This document shows, one piece after another, positions 54,415-62,975 of a stretch of DNA of 64,000 nt (the first letter of the stretch is position 1; the number at the start of each line of letters is the position of its first letter). Origin of the DNA: Bacillota bacterium. Lineage in GTDB: Bacteria; Bacillota; Clostridia; Acetivibrionales; DSM-1351. The DNA is taken from assembly GCA_023416275.1 (NCBI GenBank), contig JAEZIB010000114.1, positions 30,388 through 94,387 on the forward strand. Direction: 5' to 3'. The notes under the pieces are model-generated. The model was given only the letters and a program-made list of their open reading frames with translations. It ran no database searches and had not been told where the DNA came from. A program made the translations under genes and the position numbers.

Positions 54415-55115
54415 TAAGCTTCAGCCCCCTCAGTAAGTTCAAAGAACATTTTTTTCAAGTCTCTGCCCCCAAGTTGATCTTTTGTGACTTCGCTGATAAT
54501 TTTCCCCTTATTCATGATGTAGGCTCTATCCCACACATCGTTAATTGTGTCAATAATATGAGTGCTTACAAAAACGCTTTTTCCATTAGCTTTAAGCTCT
54601 TCAAAAATACTCAGAACTTCATTAATGGCCTTTGGATCCAGTCCAACCAGCGGCTCATCAAAAAGTATAGCATTTGGATCTGTTAATAACGCTAACGCAA
54701 TGCTCAACTTCTGAGTCATTCCTTTTGATAACTCACGTACATATTTATCCTTTTTATCATAAATCTCAAGTCTTTCAAAAATGACTTTAATTTTGTCTTT
54801 CCAATCACTATTTAGCTTGTACGCTTTGGCTATAAACTCCGCATGTTCCCAAGGAGTCAACAACTCATATAAAGCCGGTGTTTCGGGTATGTAACCAAAT
54901 ATTTTTTTTGCATCTATTGTTTTATTAGGAAATTCACATATGGTTATCTCTCCTTCAAATTTCAACAAGCCAGCTATACTTTTAATTGTAGTTGATTTAC
55001 CAGCACCATTAGGTCCTAATAATATTGTGACTTCACCCGGTTTTGCTGTAAGTGATATATTATCTACTGCCTTAATCTTTTTATATTCCTTTGTTAAGTT
55101 TTTCACTAATATCAT
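54414..55115 (-). CDS. ABC transporter ATP-binding protein
   Basis: A 233-aa ATPase: Walker A GPNGAGKST, Q-loop region YIPETPALYE, signature LSKGMTQKLS, Walker B AILFDEPLVGLDP and the switch His in STHII. I chose the ATG at 55115, with GGAGGA 6-7 bases upstream; the longer reading to 55130 would include the ribosome binding site. It pairs with the permease at 52858. Confidence 0.92.
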   Translation of the reverse strand: MILVKNLTKEYKKIKAVDNISLTAKPGEVTILLGPNGAGKSTTIKSIAGLLKFEGEITICEFPNKTIDAKKIFGYIPETPALYELLTPWEHAEFIAKAYKLNSDWKDKIKVIFERLEIYDKKDKYVRELSKGMTQKLSIALALLTDPNAILFDEPLVGLDPKAINEVLSIFEELKANGKSVFVSTHIIDTINDVWDRAYIMNKGKIISEVTKDQLGGRDLKKMFFELTEGAEA

Positions 55116-55442
55116 TTTTTGTTCCTCCAATTACATTTTACTGTTAATAGTAATTGACTACATTCCATTTTAAGTCATCCTAAAACACAGTTTGTTTTTC
55201 TTAATTTTCAGGGCCTCTGCCCTTAATAATAAACAGCCTATTATCTAAACTTGTATAAAATTTACACCTAAAATATTTTATCATATATGACTTAAATTGT
55301 ATATCAAGTCTATCCTCATAGCCGTTTTATTTCCAAAAGCCCATTACTAGTTCTCCCACACCGATAGACTTTTTTATAAGAAAGTTGAGGCAGAAATAAG
55401 AGTTTAATCATTAACCTGTACCGTAAAAAACATCTCGGTATT
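55116..55442. other. Intergenic region without identified gene
   Basis: The 327-base gap between the ABC exporter genes and manA holds only a small AGGGC/GCCCT hairpin near 55206-55222 without a T-run. I see no open frame with a ribosome binding site. Confidence 0.5.
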
Positions 55443-56492
55443 CTAATTATTTAACACACGAAAAATATCCTGATTTGTGCAGCCAGCCTTTCTCAAAGGT
55501 GCTACAATATCCTTGGCAAAGTCAGGAACATAGGTTTTTAAAGCTTTAAATACGCCAATCATTTTATAATCATTAAGCACAGCAGGCAAAAAAATAGTCT
55601 CTCCTGCCTTGAAATCAACTGTCATATTCTCTGTTTCAATAAATCCTTGACCTTCAATACATATGAACACGTAGAACTTGCTGCCATCACAATATTCAGA
55701 AACACTTCCATCTACAGCATATCGTTCACAAGCAAAAAACTTATTTGCTAAAAAAACTGTCTTATTACAGGTTTCATTTATTTTAATATCTATTCCTTCG
55801 CATTTGACATTTCTGTAATTTGTATCAAATTTAATTACATCCATAGCCTTTTCCAACTGTAAAGGGCGGCTGGCACCGTTTTTGTCAACTCTGTTATAGT
55901 CGTAAACTCTATATGTTGTATCGGAACTCTGTTGTATCTCTGCAATTACTATCCCTGCCCCTATTGCATGAACCAATCCGGCGGGTATATTAATAACATC
56001 ACCAGGTTTCACCTCTATATCTTGAAGACAATCTTCTATCCTATTTTCTCGAATTGCATTGTCAAACTCTTTTTTTGTTACGCCTGGCTTAAGACCCGCC
56101 ACCAGCTTTGCCTCTGGCCTTACATCCATTATGTACCACATTTCATTTTTTCCGAAGCCCCCCTCATACACTGCCGCATAGTTATCTTCACAATGTACTT
56201 GTACAGAAAGCTTGTCATTTGCATCTATAAGCTTAATTAAAAGCGGGATTTCCTCACAATTGACAGGGAAATTTTTACCCAAAATATTTACAGAATCATT
56301 TTTTATTATCTCTGGAAGGGTTTTACCTGCATGTTCACCATTTGCTATTACACTCACACCATTTTTATGACAAGAAAGCTCCCAGCTTTCTGCCACAGTA
56401 CCATCAGGAAGCTCTCTGTTTAATTTTTCGAAGTAACGTCCTCCCCAGATATAGTCCTTATAAACTGGTTTTAACTTAATTGGATAATACAT
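55443..56492 (-). CDS. manA: Mannose-6-phosphate isomerase, class I
   Basis: A 349-aa zinc-dependent cupin enzyme interconverting fructose 6-phosphate and mannose 6-phosphate. The N-terminal MYYPIKLKPVYKDYIWGG is diagnostic. Zinc ligands lie in LSVQVHCEDNYA and the glutamate of GFGKNEMWYIMD, and the distal histidine in IPAGLVHAIGAG. It is followed by IAEIQQSSDTTYRVYDYNR. It is the short Firmicutes form (YvyI/Pmi type). I chose the ATG at 56492, after GGGAG. It supplies mannose units for glycans or GDP-mannose. Confidence 0.95.
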   Translation of the reverse strand: MYYPIKLKPVYKDYIWGGRYFEKLNRELPDGTVAESWELSCHKNGVSVIANGEHAGKTLPEIIKNDSVNILGKNFPVNCEEIPLLIKLIDANDKLSVQVHCEDNYAAVYEGGFGKNEMWYIMDVRPEAKLVAGLKPGVTKKEFDNAIRENRIEDCLQDIEVKPGDVINIPAGLVHAIGAGIVIAEIQQSSDTTYRVYDYNRVDKNGASRPLQLEKAMDVIKFDTNYRNVKCEGIDIKINETCNKTVFLANKFFACERYAVDGSVSEYCDGSKFYVFICIEGQGFIETENMTVDFKAGETIFLPAVLNDYKMIGVFKALKTYVPDFAKDIVAPLRKAGCTNQDIFRVLNN

Positions 56493-56840
56493 GTTGTTCT
56501 CCCATGTAATAAATGCCAAAAGAATAACATTACATTCTCTTAGACTTATTATACAGCATATTATTTCCTAAGATTATTATATGCCAATTCTAAATTAATG
56601 ACAACACGTATTAAATGTATCAATTTCCAGTTTTATTGCTATTTGTTTTTGATGCTTTTTATTACAAATCCATATTTATTACATTTTTTAAGCACATTAT
56701 CAATATTCTGTAATTATTTTATCTCAATATTTTTCTACATTAATTCTTATTATTTTTTGTATTATTTATAGTTATTTTTACCATTATTTAATATTATTTG
56801 TAATATTACTTTTCATCACCACACATTGTAAAAAACTCAT
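56493..56840. other. Very AT-rich intergenic region
   Basis: A 348-base stretch of nearly pure A/T runs between manA and the DUF2812 gene. No gene and no clear terminator are seen. On the minus strand a TTGGCA box lies about 18 bases from TAATAT around 56560-56600 and may belong to the manA promoter. Confidence 0.5.
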
Positions 56841-57365
56841 TTATATGTTCTTATTTTTGAATTTACTAATCTGTAGAGCCAAATTGGTAATTGAAAATGT
56901 AAAGAAGGCAAGTACAAATGCACCTAACAAACCTGTTTGAGCTATAATCTCATTACTTGGATATTTAATTGCACTACATATTAGTCTTCCCAAACATATA
57001 AATTCTAGCAACAGACCGCCAATCATAATACTCAATAGTTTTTTATTTCTACCTATAAGAGCATCAAAATCAGTATATAGTTCCGGCCTCTCATCTTCAT
57101 ACTCCTTTCTTAGCATATACCACCCCATACCTATCTGATTTAGCTTCCAACCAGCATCACTAATTAGTGTCATATACTCAGGTGTCAGCTTATTCTGATA
57201 ATCAACGCAATATCTCGCTTTAGTTGGAGTACAATTTTCAAAATAAAAAAGCACACCTTTACATCTTGTTCGAACCAACCTCAAGCCTGCAATCTCCATG
57301 CTTTCAAGCCAATTTTCTATTTCTTCATAATTCCATGCCCACCACCACTTAAATACTCTAACCAT
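56841..57365 (-). CDS. DUF2812 domain membrane protein
   Basis: A 174-aa protein with the DUF2812 signature in its first 110 residues (FKWWWAWNYEEIENWLESMEIAGL, given in part; GWKLNQIGMGWYMLRKEYED) followed by two membrane helices. Genes of this family nearly always follow a PadR regulator, as here (three bases between the two). It probably acts in the same envelope-stress or antibiotic-sensing circuit; the molecular function is unknown. Confidence 0.85.
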   Translation of the reverse strand: MVRVFKWWWAWNYEEIENWLESMEIAGLRLVRTRCKGVLFYFENCTPTKARYCVDYQNKLTPEYMTLISDAGWKLNQIGMGWYMLRKEYEDERPELYTDFDALIGRNKKLLSIMIGGLLLEFICLGRLICSAIKYPSNEIIAQTGLLGAFVLAFFTFSITNLALQISKFKNKNI

Positions 57366-57368
57366 TAA

Positions 57369-57689
57369 TTATCCCTCCAATATACTATGACCATTTTTAA
57401 ATAGCTCATCAATTCTCTTTAATTCTTGTTCTAAAAGCCAAACTCCATCATCGGTAAGCTTGTATAATTTTCGTCTATCCTCTTCACCTGCCGACACAAT
57501 GAGCTTATCCTTTTCAAACTTTGTGAGAGTACCATATATTGTCCCTGCCCCTAAAGTAATCCTGCTTTGTGTAATTTCCTTTACATATAGAATAATCCCA
57601 TAACCGTGTCTCGGATTCATTAGTGATAGCAAAATATAATATGCCGACTCACTCATTGGCATATATGACTTTTTTAGTTGTTCTTTCAT
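57369..57689 (-). CDS. PadR-family transcriptional regulator
   Basis: A 106-aa winged-helix protein: ESAYYILLSLMNPRHGYGI, GAGTIYGTLTKFEKDKLI and RRKLYKLTDDGVWLLEQEL are the PadR hallmarks. It probably represses its own operon with the DUF2812 gene. The ATG at 57689 follows GGAGG. The upstream region carries repeated TATATCAC boxes and a partial duplication of the gene's own 5' end. Confidence 0.92.
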   Translation of the reverse strand: MKEQLKKSYMPMSESAYYILLSLMNPRHGYGIILYVKEITQSRITLGAGTIYGTLTKFEKDKLIVSAGEEDRRKLYKLTDDGVWLLEQELKRIDELFKNGHSILEG

Positions 57690-57777
57690 ACTAACCTCCA
57701 CGCCTCATTTGTATGCAAATTTTAGGTAATGACCCCGTGGAGGTACGCTAGTAACTTTAAGAGTTATATCTCAAATC

Positions 57778-57798
57778 TTTCATACTAACCTCCACAGC
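57778..57798 (-). repeat. Duplicated copy of the padR start region
   Basis: CTTTCATACTAACCTCCAC occurs at 57684-57702 over the padR start and again at 57778-57796. In the second copy the ATG and ribosome binding site remain but there is no long open frame, so it looks like a local duplication. Confidence 0.55.
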
Positions 57799-57864
57799 CC
57801 ACCCATTTGTAATACAATTCTAGTTGTATCCATTAAGTCCACATTATTGTATGGATACATTTTC

Positions 57865-57934
57865 TATATATCATCATACGCTATATCCTATTATGATATA
57901 TCACAAACTAGTATATCACATATCGATATATCAC
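57865..57934. promoter_or_regulatory. Array of TATATCA(C) boxes upstream of padR
   Basis: TATATATCA (57865), GATATATCAC (57895), GTATATCAC (57911) and GATATATCAC (57925) are spaced about 14-30 bases apart; ATATCGATAT in the middle is self-complementary. It lies in the gap between padR and the divergent gene at 58081 and is a plausible operator for PadR or another repressor. Confidence 0.5.
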
Positions 57935-58080
57935 TTCAAGATATATTTGCATTTTCTGTTGTATTAGCACAGCTACCCTAATCAAAAATTGAGTTATTAA
58001 ATTTATAGCCTAATCAAAAACAAAATATAAACCGATATAGTAATTATAAAAATTCTGAAGAATGCAAAGGAGCACTTATC

Positions 58081-58530
58081 ATGGAAGTATATGAATTAAT
58101 GCAATACCTACAGCAGACTCAAGACTATATCGAATTTTCCTTCTACAAAAATTCATCCGAAATTATGGAAGCCATTATGAAAAATGGAATAGACAAAGTA
58201 TTAAACATAGTATCAATTACCGAAAACCAAAAGGGCATTTTTGAATGTTCAAGCACATGGGAGGTAGATGCAGACACTTGTCTTAGCAAATTTATTACGA
58301 TAAATATATCAGGTGAAATGATATTTATCACAGAAGTTCTAGGCAAAAGCAATAATTCTTCAAACTCTTCAAACGCTAAAAGTCATATAGAAAACATTTT
58401 TTCATCCACCACGTCGGATGTTGATGTGCAAAAAGAGTATGGAGAAATACTAAGTCTACTAAAAAGCAAGCCTCTTAATACTATTGAAAAAAATATCCTG
58501 ACAAAGGTTGTTGCTGCTTTTTTTAAATAA
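58081..58530 (+). CDS. Hypothetical protein, 149 aa
   Basis: A soluble acidic protein with no signal peptide or membrane segment. It starts MEVYELMQYLQQTQDYIEFS after AAGGAGC. A polar Asn/Ser-rich linker (SNNSSNSSNAKS, about residues 90-101) divides it into two parts. I do not recognise a family. It is transcribed away from padR and shares the intergenic region with its boxes. Confidence 0.7.
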   Translation: MEVYELMQYLQQTQDYIEFSFYKNSSEIMEAIMKNGIDKVLNIVSITENQKGIFECSSTWEVDADTCLSKFITINISGEMIFITEVLGKSNNSSNSSNAKSHIENIFSSTTSDVDVQKEYGEILSLLKSKPLNTIEKNILTKVVAAFFK

Positions 58531-58750
58531 CTTATTAAAGGCTTGTCCAAAAAAAATTGCAAATACTCACGACATGATTTAGTCTTTACACAATGATTAA
58601 CAACTCAAACTTCGCAGTTGAATATACTGCTTAAAGCCTAGTAATATCAGGCGTAGTAACAATATCAAATGAAAAGTTAAATAATTCTACAAGTTAATTT
58701 ACTGAACAGCAAGCCATTGGTAAACTTAAGCATAGCTAGACTTTTCATTC

Positions 58751-58782
58751 GAAAGTTGGGTTAAAAACAACTACATGAATTA
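58751..58782 (+). repeat. Dispersed 32-bp repeat, copy 1
   Basis: Starts GAAAGTTGGGTTAAAAACAA and ends TACATGAATTA; 28 of 32 bases match the copy at 61206-61237. A weaker copy lies at 23758-23788. Confidence 0.6.
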
Positions 58783-58794
58783 GTGTGTGAAAAA

Positions 58795-58890
58795 AGCTTG
58801 CTGAATAAATACAATTTTATTATTATATAAAAAATTAAAATAGTATTCATCTATGTTTTCTGTTGTATAATTACAACTGTTCAGCAAGCT
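58795..58890. mobile_element. MITE-like element, 96 bp with 11-bp perfect terminal inverted repeats
   Basis: AGCTTGCTGAA at 58795-58805 and TTCAGCAAGCT at 58880-58890 enclose an AT-rich core with no open frame. Related ends occur at 58697-58712 and at 47724-47736, so it may be a small non-autonomous family. No transposase is in the window. Confidence 0.55.
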
Positions 58891-59016
58891 CCAAGTTTTC
58901 TTGTTGGAAAAGCGCACAATGTCGATTTTAGCACCCTATGAACCATGGATGTGAATGTAGAAAGGCATCAAAGCTACTTCGAATGAATAATGATAGTTGC
59001 TTGAAATTACTAATTT

Positions 59017-59868
59017 TTAAAATTGTTTTTGTGAATACTTTTTTGGGGAAACCCCAAACATTTTTGAAAAAGCTCTTGCAAAGCTGGAATAATCGTTAAA
59101 ACCACACTCGCTTGCTGCATCTGCAGGTGATAACCCTTTATTGATATAAGCAGCACATCTTTGTATCCTCTTATTATTAATATAGTTGTGTATTGTGCAG
59201 CCCGTATTTGCCTTAAATTTGTGCATCATATAGTACTTATTTATATAGAACATTTTTGACAACGTATCAATACTTAAATCAGAGCCCAAATTAGTATTTA
59301 TGTATTTAATAATATTCTGGATTTGTTCATCAAATTTCACTTCAACATCCTCTACATGTTCACCTGGCTTCATCTGTAGTCTGATAATATATATCATGAA
59401 TTCCAGAAATAATGCATTACATAAAATCCTGGTTCCAAATTGCACACCATTTTCTTCTGACTCTAATTTTGAAAGTATGGACTTAATTGAATTTACGGAG
59501 TTTTTATAAAGTCTGAGCAAATGTCTGTTTTCCCTGGCTAGTCTGAAACAGGTCAAAAGATTATCATTCTCATCTCCATGCTCTCTCAAAAAAGCATCAT
59601 TAATCCAAATTACTATTCTTTCATATTCTTCGTCAGATTCAACTATAGGTTTATGTACTTGATTTCTGGGAACAAAAAGTATATCCCAGGGCATTAACTT
59701 GTATGATTTCCCTTCAATATTGTAAATTACATTTCCAGATATAAATATTATTATTTTGTTAAATTCATGGTAATGATACTCAAATTGAATATCACTCCTG
59801 TCTTTTAAGTGAAAAAGTTTATAGTCATTATTCAATTGTCCTCTTTTAACACCTTGTTCAGTAAACAT
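59017..59868 (-). CDS. AraC-family transcriptional regulator
   Basis: A 283-aa regulator. The N-terminal cupin (FEYHYHEFNKIIIFISGNV, PWDILFVPRNQVHKP) senses a ligand. The C-terminal two helix-turn-helix motifs are LSIDTLSKMFYINKYYMMHKF and LSPADAASECGFNDYSSFARAF, followed by FGVSPKKY. It is divergent from the EamA transporter, which it probably controls. The start has AGAGGTG upstream. Confidence 0.92.
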   Translation of the reverse strand: MFTEQGVKRGQLNNDYKLFHLKDRSDIQFEYHYHEFNKIIIFISGNVIYNIEGKSYKLMPWDILFVPRNQVHKPIVESDEEYERIVIWINDAFLREHGDENDNLLTCFRLARENRHLLRLYKNSVNSIKSILSKLESEENGVQFGTRILCNALFLEFMIYIIRLQMKPGEHVEDVEVKFDEQIQNIIKYINTNLGSDLSIDTLSKMFYINKYYMMHKFKANTGCTIHNYINNKRIQRCAAYINKGLSPADAASECGFNDYSSFARAFSKMFGVSPKKYSQKQF

Positions 59869-60059
59869 TTTTCACCTCTTTAAAATGAGCCTCTCTGTTT
59901 TTAAACTCGCCAACACATATATTATATTATATGTAAACCAATTAATTTTTGACCTAAGCTTTTCGAATCGCCTTCTAAATAGTACGTCTGCAGCAATAGA
60001 GCACATGAAATATTATTAAGACATCTTTTACGCATTTTTAAGCATATTATGCAAAGAAC

Positions 60060-60087
60060 TTGACCAACTCTCAGAATATACTATACT
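60060..60087 (+). promoter_or_regulatory. Promoter candidate of the EamA transporter
   Basis: TTGACC and TATACT are 16 bases apart, between the divergent AraC gene and the transporter. The start site expected about 7 bases downstream would leave a very short leader before the ATG at 60103, which favours a downstream start codon. Confidence 0.55.
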
Positions 60088-60102
60088 GTAAGGCAAATAA
60101 AT

Positions 60103-61047
60103 ATGCGGGCGGCGATGCTTATGAAAATAATCACCAAAGCAAATGCTCAGTTTTTCTTATTGCTAAACGCCTTATTTTGGGGTTCCTCGTACATATGGTC
60201 AAAAATGTTATTGAAACTACTGCCACCTTTTTTCATCCTATTTATATGTTCAATATTAGGATTATTAATAACCATTGCTCTTTTTAAAAAGCATCTGACA
60301 GCATTTAATAGAAGAAATATTGCAATTTGTATATTGATAAGTCTTGTTTCTGTAGCCAGCAATACCTTCTGTATGCTTGCACTAACAAGAACCTCAAGTG
60401 CAAACACTGCATTTATAGTACAGCTTTCTATTATAATTACACCAATAATAATGTCCATACTTGACAGAAAAGCTCCTACCCCAAAAATCATAATTTCCGC
60501 ATTACTGGCTATGGGAGGTATATATTTGATTACATGCTATGGGAAAGGGTTACAGGTTAATTTAGGAGATATATTTGCTCTTTGCAACGCTGTGTGTTTT
60601 TCACTTTACATAGCATTGCAGAATAAGTTTTTACATGAAGTTAGTCCAATACAGTTTACATTTTTTCAACACGCTACTAATTTCGCAGCCTTTTTATCAT
60701 TGGCACTTATATTTGAAGCAAGCACTGTTTCCTTTAGGAATACTTTAAGTCCTTTGTTTTTTGTGTTAATTGGGCTAAATGCCATAGTGATAATATTTAC
60801 ATCCTTGTTCCAAAGCTCTGCAATAAAGTATGTACGTCCCGAAAACGCCACCATTCTTTATTCTTTTGAGCCTGTGACAACTGCATTGCTTGGAGCCATT
60901 ATTTTAGGCGAGAAATTTACTGGAACCCATGCAATAGTAGGCTGCTTTATTATCCTATTCGCTGTTATAATATCGTCCTTTAAGCCACCACATATATTCA
61001 AAAAACGCATGGCAAAACTACTATTGCAGATTAATACAAAAGTATAG
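60103..61047 (+). CDS. EamA/DMT-family transporter
   Basis: A 314-aa membrane protein with ten predicted helices in two EamA repeats (FLLLNALFWGSSYIWSKMLL opens the first; LNAIVIIFTSLFQSSAIKYV with EPVTTALLGAIILGEKFTG lies in the second). DMT-type exporters carry small metabolites. It is divergent from the AraC regulator. The start could be 60103, 60115 or 60121; the promoter position favours a later one. Confidence 0.88.
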   Translation: MRAAMLMKIITKANAQFFLLLNALFWGSSYIWSKMLLKLLPPFFILFICSILGLLITIALFKKHLTAFNRRNIAICILISLVSVASNTFCMLALTRTSSANTAFIVQLSIIITPIIMSILDRKAPTPKIIISALLAMGGIYLITCYGKGLQVNLGDIFALCNAVCFSLYIALQNKFLHEVSPIQFTFFQHATNFAAFLSLALIFEASTVSFRNTLSPLFFVLIGLNAIVIIFTSLFQSSAIKYVRPENATILYSFEPVTTALLGAIILGEKFTGTHAIVGCFIILFAVIISSFKPPHIFKKRMAKLLLQINTKV

Positions 61048-61205
61048 GCGGCTGAAGAATTTCCAATATTGTGGCTTGCATTTATAATTAACCTTTTCAC
61101 ATTCGTACACATATACTGTATTTATAAATTAATTTATCAGCTAAATTAACATATGTTACTATTCAATCATTCGCAATAATTGCAAGTGTTGGATACTTAT
61201 TAATA

Positions 61206-61237
61206 GAATGTTGGGTTAAAAGTAATTACATGAATTA
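61206..61237 (+). repeat. Dispersed 32-bp repeat, copy 2
   Basis: Starts GAATGTTGGGTTAAAAGTAA and ends TACATGAATTA, 28 of 32 bases as at 58751. It ends 38 bases before the start of the 65-aa peptide gene and could include its control region (a TTGCAA/TAGAAT pair at 18 bases lies just upstream). Confidence 0.55.
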
Positions 61238-61275
61238 TTGAATGGTAAATCACTTGAATATAGGAGGAGTAGACA

Positions 61276-61473
61276 TTGAATAAAAATTGTGACAGCTATA
61301 AAGAAAATGGTTTCTTTTCTCTGAATCCATGTGAACTCACGTTACTTTCAGTGGCTACTTCCTTTATTCTTGCTGAAAACTTAAGCGAAGAGCAACGAGC
61401 TTTATTGGGAAACTTTTTAGTGTCGGTAGGTGTAAATCTCATTAACTTAACTCCGGGCGCGTGGTCAATTTAA
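61276..61473 (+). CDS. Small conserved-looking peptide, 65 aa, TTG start
   Basis: Starts at TTG after GGAGGAG and reads MNKNCDSYKENGFFSLNPCE, then TLLSVATSFILAENLSEEQR and LLGNFLVSVGVNLI. It has a hydrophilic N-terminus with two cysteines and an amphipathic helical remainder. It resembles short hypothetical proteins common in Clostridia (pattern NPCELTLL...LSEEQ..LLGNFLV..G.NL); I know no function. A long hairpin terminator follows. Confidence 0.75.
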   Translation: MNKNCDSYKENGFFSLNPCELTLLSVATSFILAENLSEEQRALLGNFLVSVGVNLINLTPGAWSI

Positions 61474-61576
61474 ATTGTATATTTTATTTAACGACAGCAG
61501 CTATTTTCTATAAGTTTATATTGTATCGACAGAAACATAGTTACAAACATCTTTTCTCTAGTTTTAATGTAAAAAA

Positions 61577-61638
61577 ATAAACACGCATGTTCGCAATACC
61601 AAAATTTATACCGGATATTGCGTTACATGCGTGTTTAT
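61577..61638. terminator. Bidirectional terminator between convergent genes
   Basis: The arms ATAAACACGCATGTTCGCAA and TTGCGTTACATGCGTGTTTA pair over about 20 bases with one mismatched pair, extended by a few further pairs near the loop. A run of A at 61571-61577 serves as the T-tract for the minus-strand gene. It lies between the 65-aa peptide and the secreted protein, which converge. Confidence 0.8.
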
Positions 61639-61647
61639 AGTCATTTA

Positions 61648-62136
61648 TTATCTGTGTCTTTCACTTTTCCCCTTAAACTTAGGAAAATTATTACCGTCCC
61701 AGTTTTCTAAATATTTATTGAATTCCTGAATAGCCTTATCGCCTTCTTCTTTTGTCATATTGCCCTTTTTTACATTCTGCTCGATATGAGACTTGAATTT
61801 TTGATTAAGACGCTCTTTTTTCTGTGGCAATGTAAGACTGTTGAACTCCTTTATTTTAACTATTCGTTCATCAATTTTTTTAGTTAGTTCATCAGCCTTT
61901 TCCTTTGTTATCTTACCTTCTTTATATTCCTTCTCAATATCATTTTTTCTTTCCTCAAGTCTTTTTATCGGATCCTTTTCACACTTATCATGCTTTTGCT
62001 TATTCTTAAAAAAGCCTGCATCCTGTTCAGCTGCACCTGTCTGTTCCACATTATTGATAGTTTTAGCTGCAAATGTACTTGAAGATATTATTGAGAATAT
62101 AAAAGCGATAGCAATTAGAATCTGAAGTTTTTTCAA
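61648..62136 (-). CDS. Small secreted protein (DUF2680-like)
   Basis: A 162-aa exported protein. The signal peptide covers residues 1-24 (LQILIAIAFIFSIISSSTFA). The mature part is highly charged with two related segments, KEYKEGKITKEKADELTKKI and EQNVKKGNMTKEEGDKAIQE, as seen in DUF2680-type proteins. Its role is unknown. The TTG at 62136 is chosen because GGGAGGTGAT lies eight bases upstream; a GTG at 62145 overlaps that site. Confidence 0.8.
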   Translation of the reverse strand: MKKLQILIAIAFIFSIISSSTFAAKTINNVEQTGAAEQDAGFFKNKQKHDKCEKDPIKRLEERKNDIEKEYKEGKITKEKADELTKKIDERIVKIKEFNSLTLPQKKERLNQKFKSHIEQNVKKGNMTKEEGDKAIQEFNKYLENWDGNNFPKFKGKSERHR

Positions 62137-62315
62137 AACTATCACCTCCCTTCAACAATATCTTTCTCATCTATCGTATAAATATTGTGTTAAAAAAAAT
62201 TTTTTATATAACAATGTTTATCATTATTTCCAAAAATTTAAATTTTTATATATAACTTTGAAGCCTAACACAAAAAGTTGCATGCTAGGCTTCAGGTAAA
62301 TATTTTTATGGCTGA

Positions 62316-62975
62316 TTATTTTGTTGACTTACCAATTCTATTTTTCAAGAGGGTAATAACTGCTGGCAGTAGTGAAATTAATATTATAACTATCGCTACG
62401 ATAAAGAAATTATTTTGAACCCACGGGATTCCACCGAAGAAAAATCCTCCAAAAGAAAAAATAGCAACCCAGCCTATTCCGCCAAAAACATTATAACTAA
62501 AAAATTTCTTATAGCTCATAGAACCCATTCCCGCGACAAATGGCGCAAAGGTTCTAATTATAGGAACAAATCTTGCAATTATAATTGTTTTCCCACCATA
62601 CTTTTCATAGAATTCATGGGTTCTATCAAGATACTCTTTTTTGAAAATTTTTGAGTTCTCATTTTTAAATAATTTAGCACCAAAGAACTTTCCTATTTCA
62701 TAATTGCACGAATCACCTAGTATTGCAGCTAGCATCAGCACAGCAATTATAGCTGGAAAATTTAAGTCTCCTGCTTTAGCTAAAGCTCCAAGCAAAAATA
62801 TTAATGAATCACCAGGAAGAAAAGGCGTGACAACCAAGCCAGTTTCACAGAATATTACTAGAAATAAAATCAGATATGTCCATATTCCGAAATCATTAAT
62901 AATCTGAGGCAAATGCTCATCCATGTGTAATACTAAATCAATAAACTTTACTACATATTGCATTATTGTATCCAT
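62316..62975 (-). CDS. DedA-family membrane protein
   Basis: A 219-aa DedA/VTT-domain protein: FCETGLVVTPFLPGDSLIFLLG, GDSCNYEIGKFFG and FARFVPIIRTFAPFVAGMGSM-like text (here IIIARFVPIIRTFAPFVAG) are the family hallmarks. Members are lipid scramblases or flippases of undecaprenyl phosphate or phospholipids. I chose the ATG at 62975, after AAAGGGG. A GAAGCCTA/TAGGCTTC hairpin at about 62262-62292 follows the gene but lacks a clear T-run. Confidence 0.92.
   Translation of the reverse strand: MDTIMQYVVKFIDLVLHMDEHLPQIINDFGIWTYLILFLVIFCETGLVVTPFLPGDSLIFLLGALAKAGDLNFPAIIAVLMLAAILGDSCNYEIGKFFGAKLFKNENSKIFKKEYLDRTHEFYEKYGGKTIIIARFVPIIRTFAPFVAGMGSMSYKKFFSYNVFGGIGWVAIFSFGGFFFGGIPWVQNNFFIVAIVIILISLLPAVITLLKNRIGKSTK

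Larger units (their letters stand above)
58531..59016. other. Repeat-rich intergenic region
   Basis: No gene. It contains the 15-mer ACTCAAACTTCGCAG (58603-58617), TTTACTGAACAGCAAGCC (58695-58712), a copy of the GTTGGGTTAAAA repeat (58751-58782) and a MITE-like inverted-repeat element (58795-58890). The density of repeats suggests serial insertions. Confidence 0.6.

Noticed and set aside
62262..62292. Strong terminator after the DedA gene
   Set aside because: The GAAGCCTA/TAGGCTTC stem is clear but is not followed by a T-run on either strand, so it is mentioned only with the gene.
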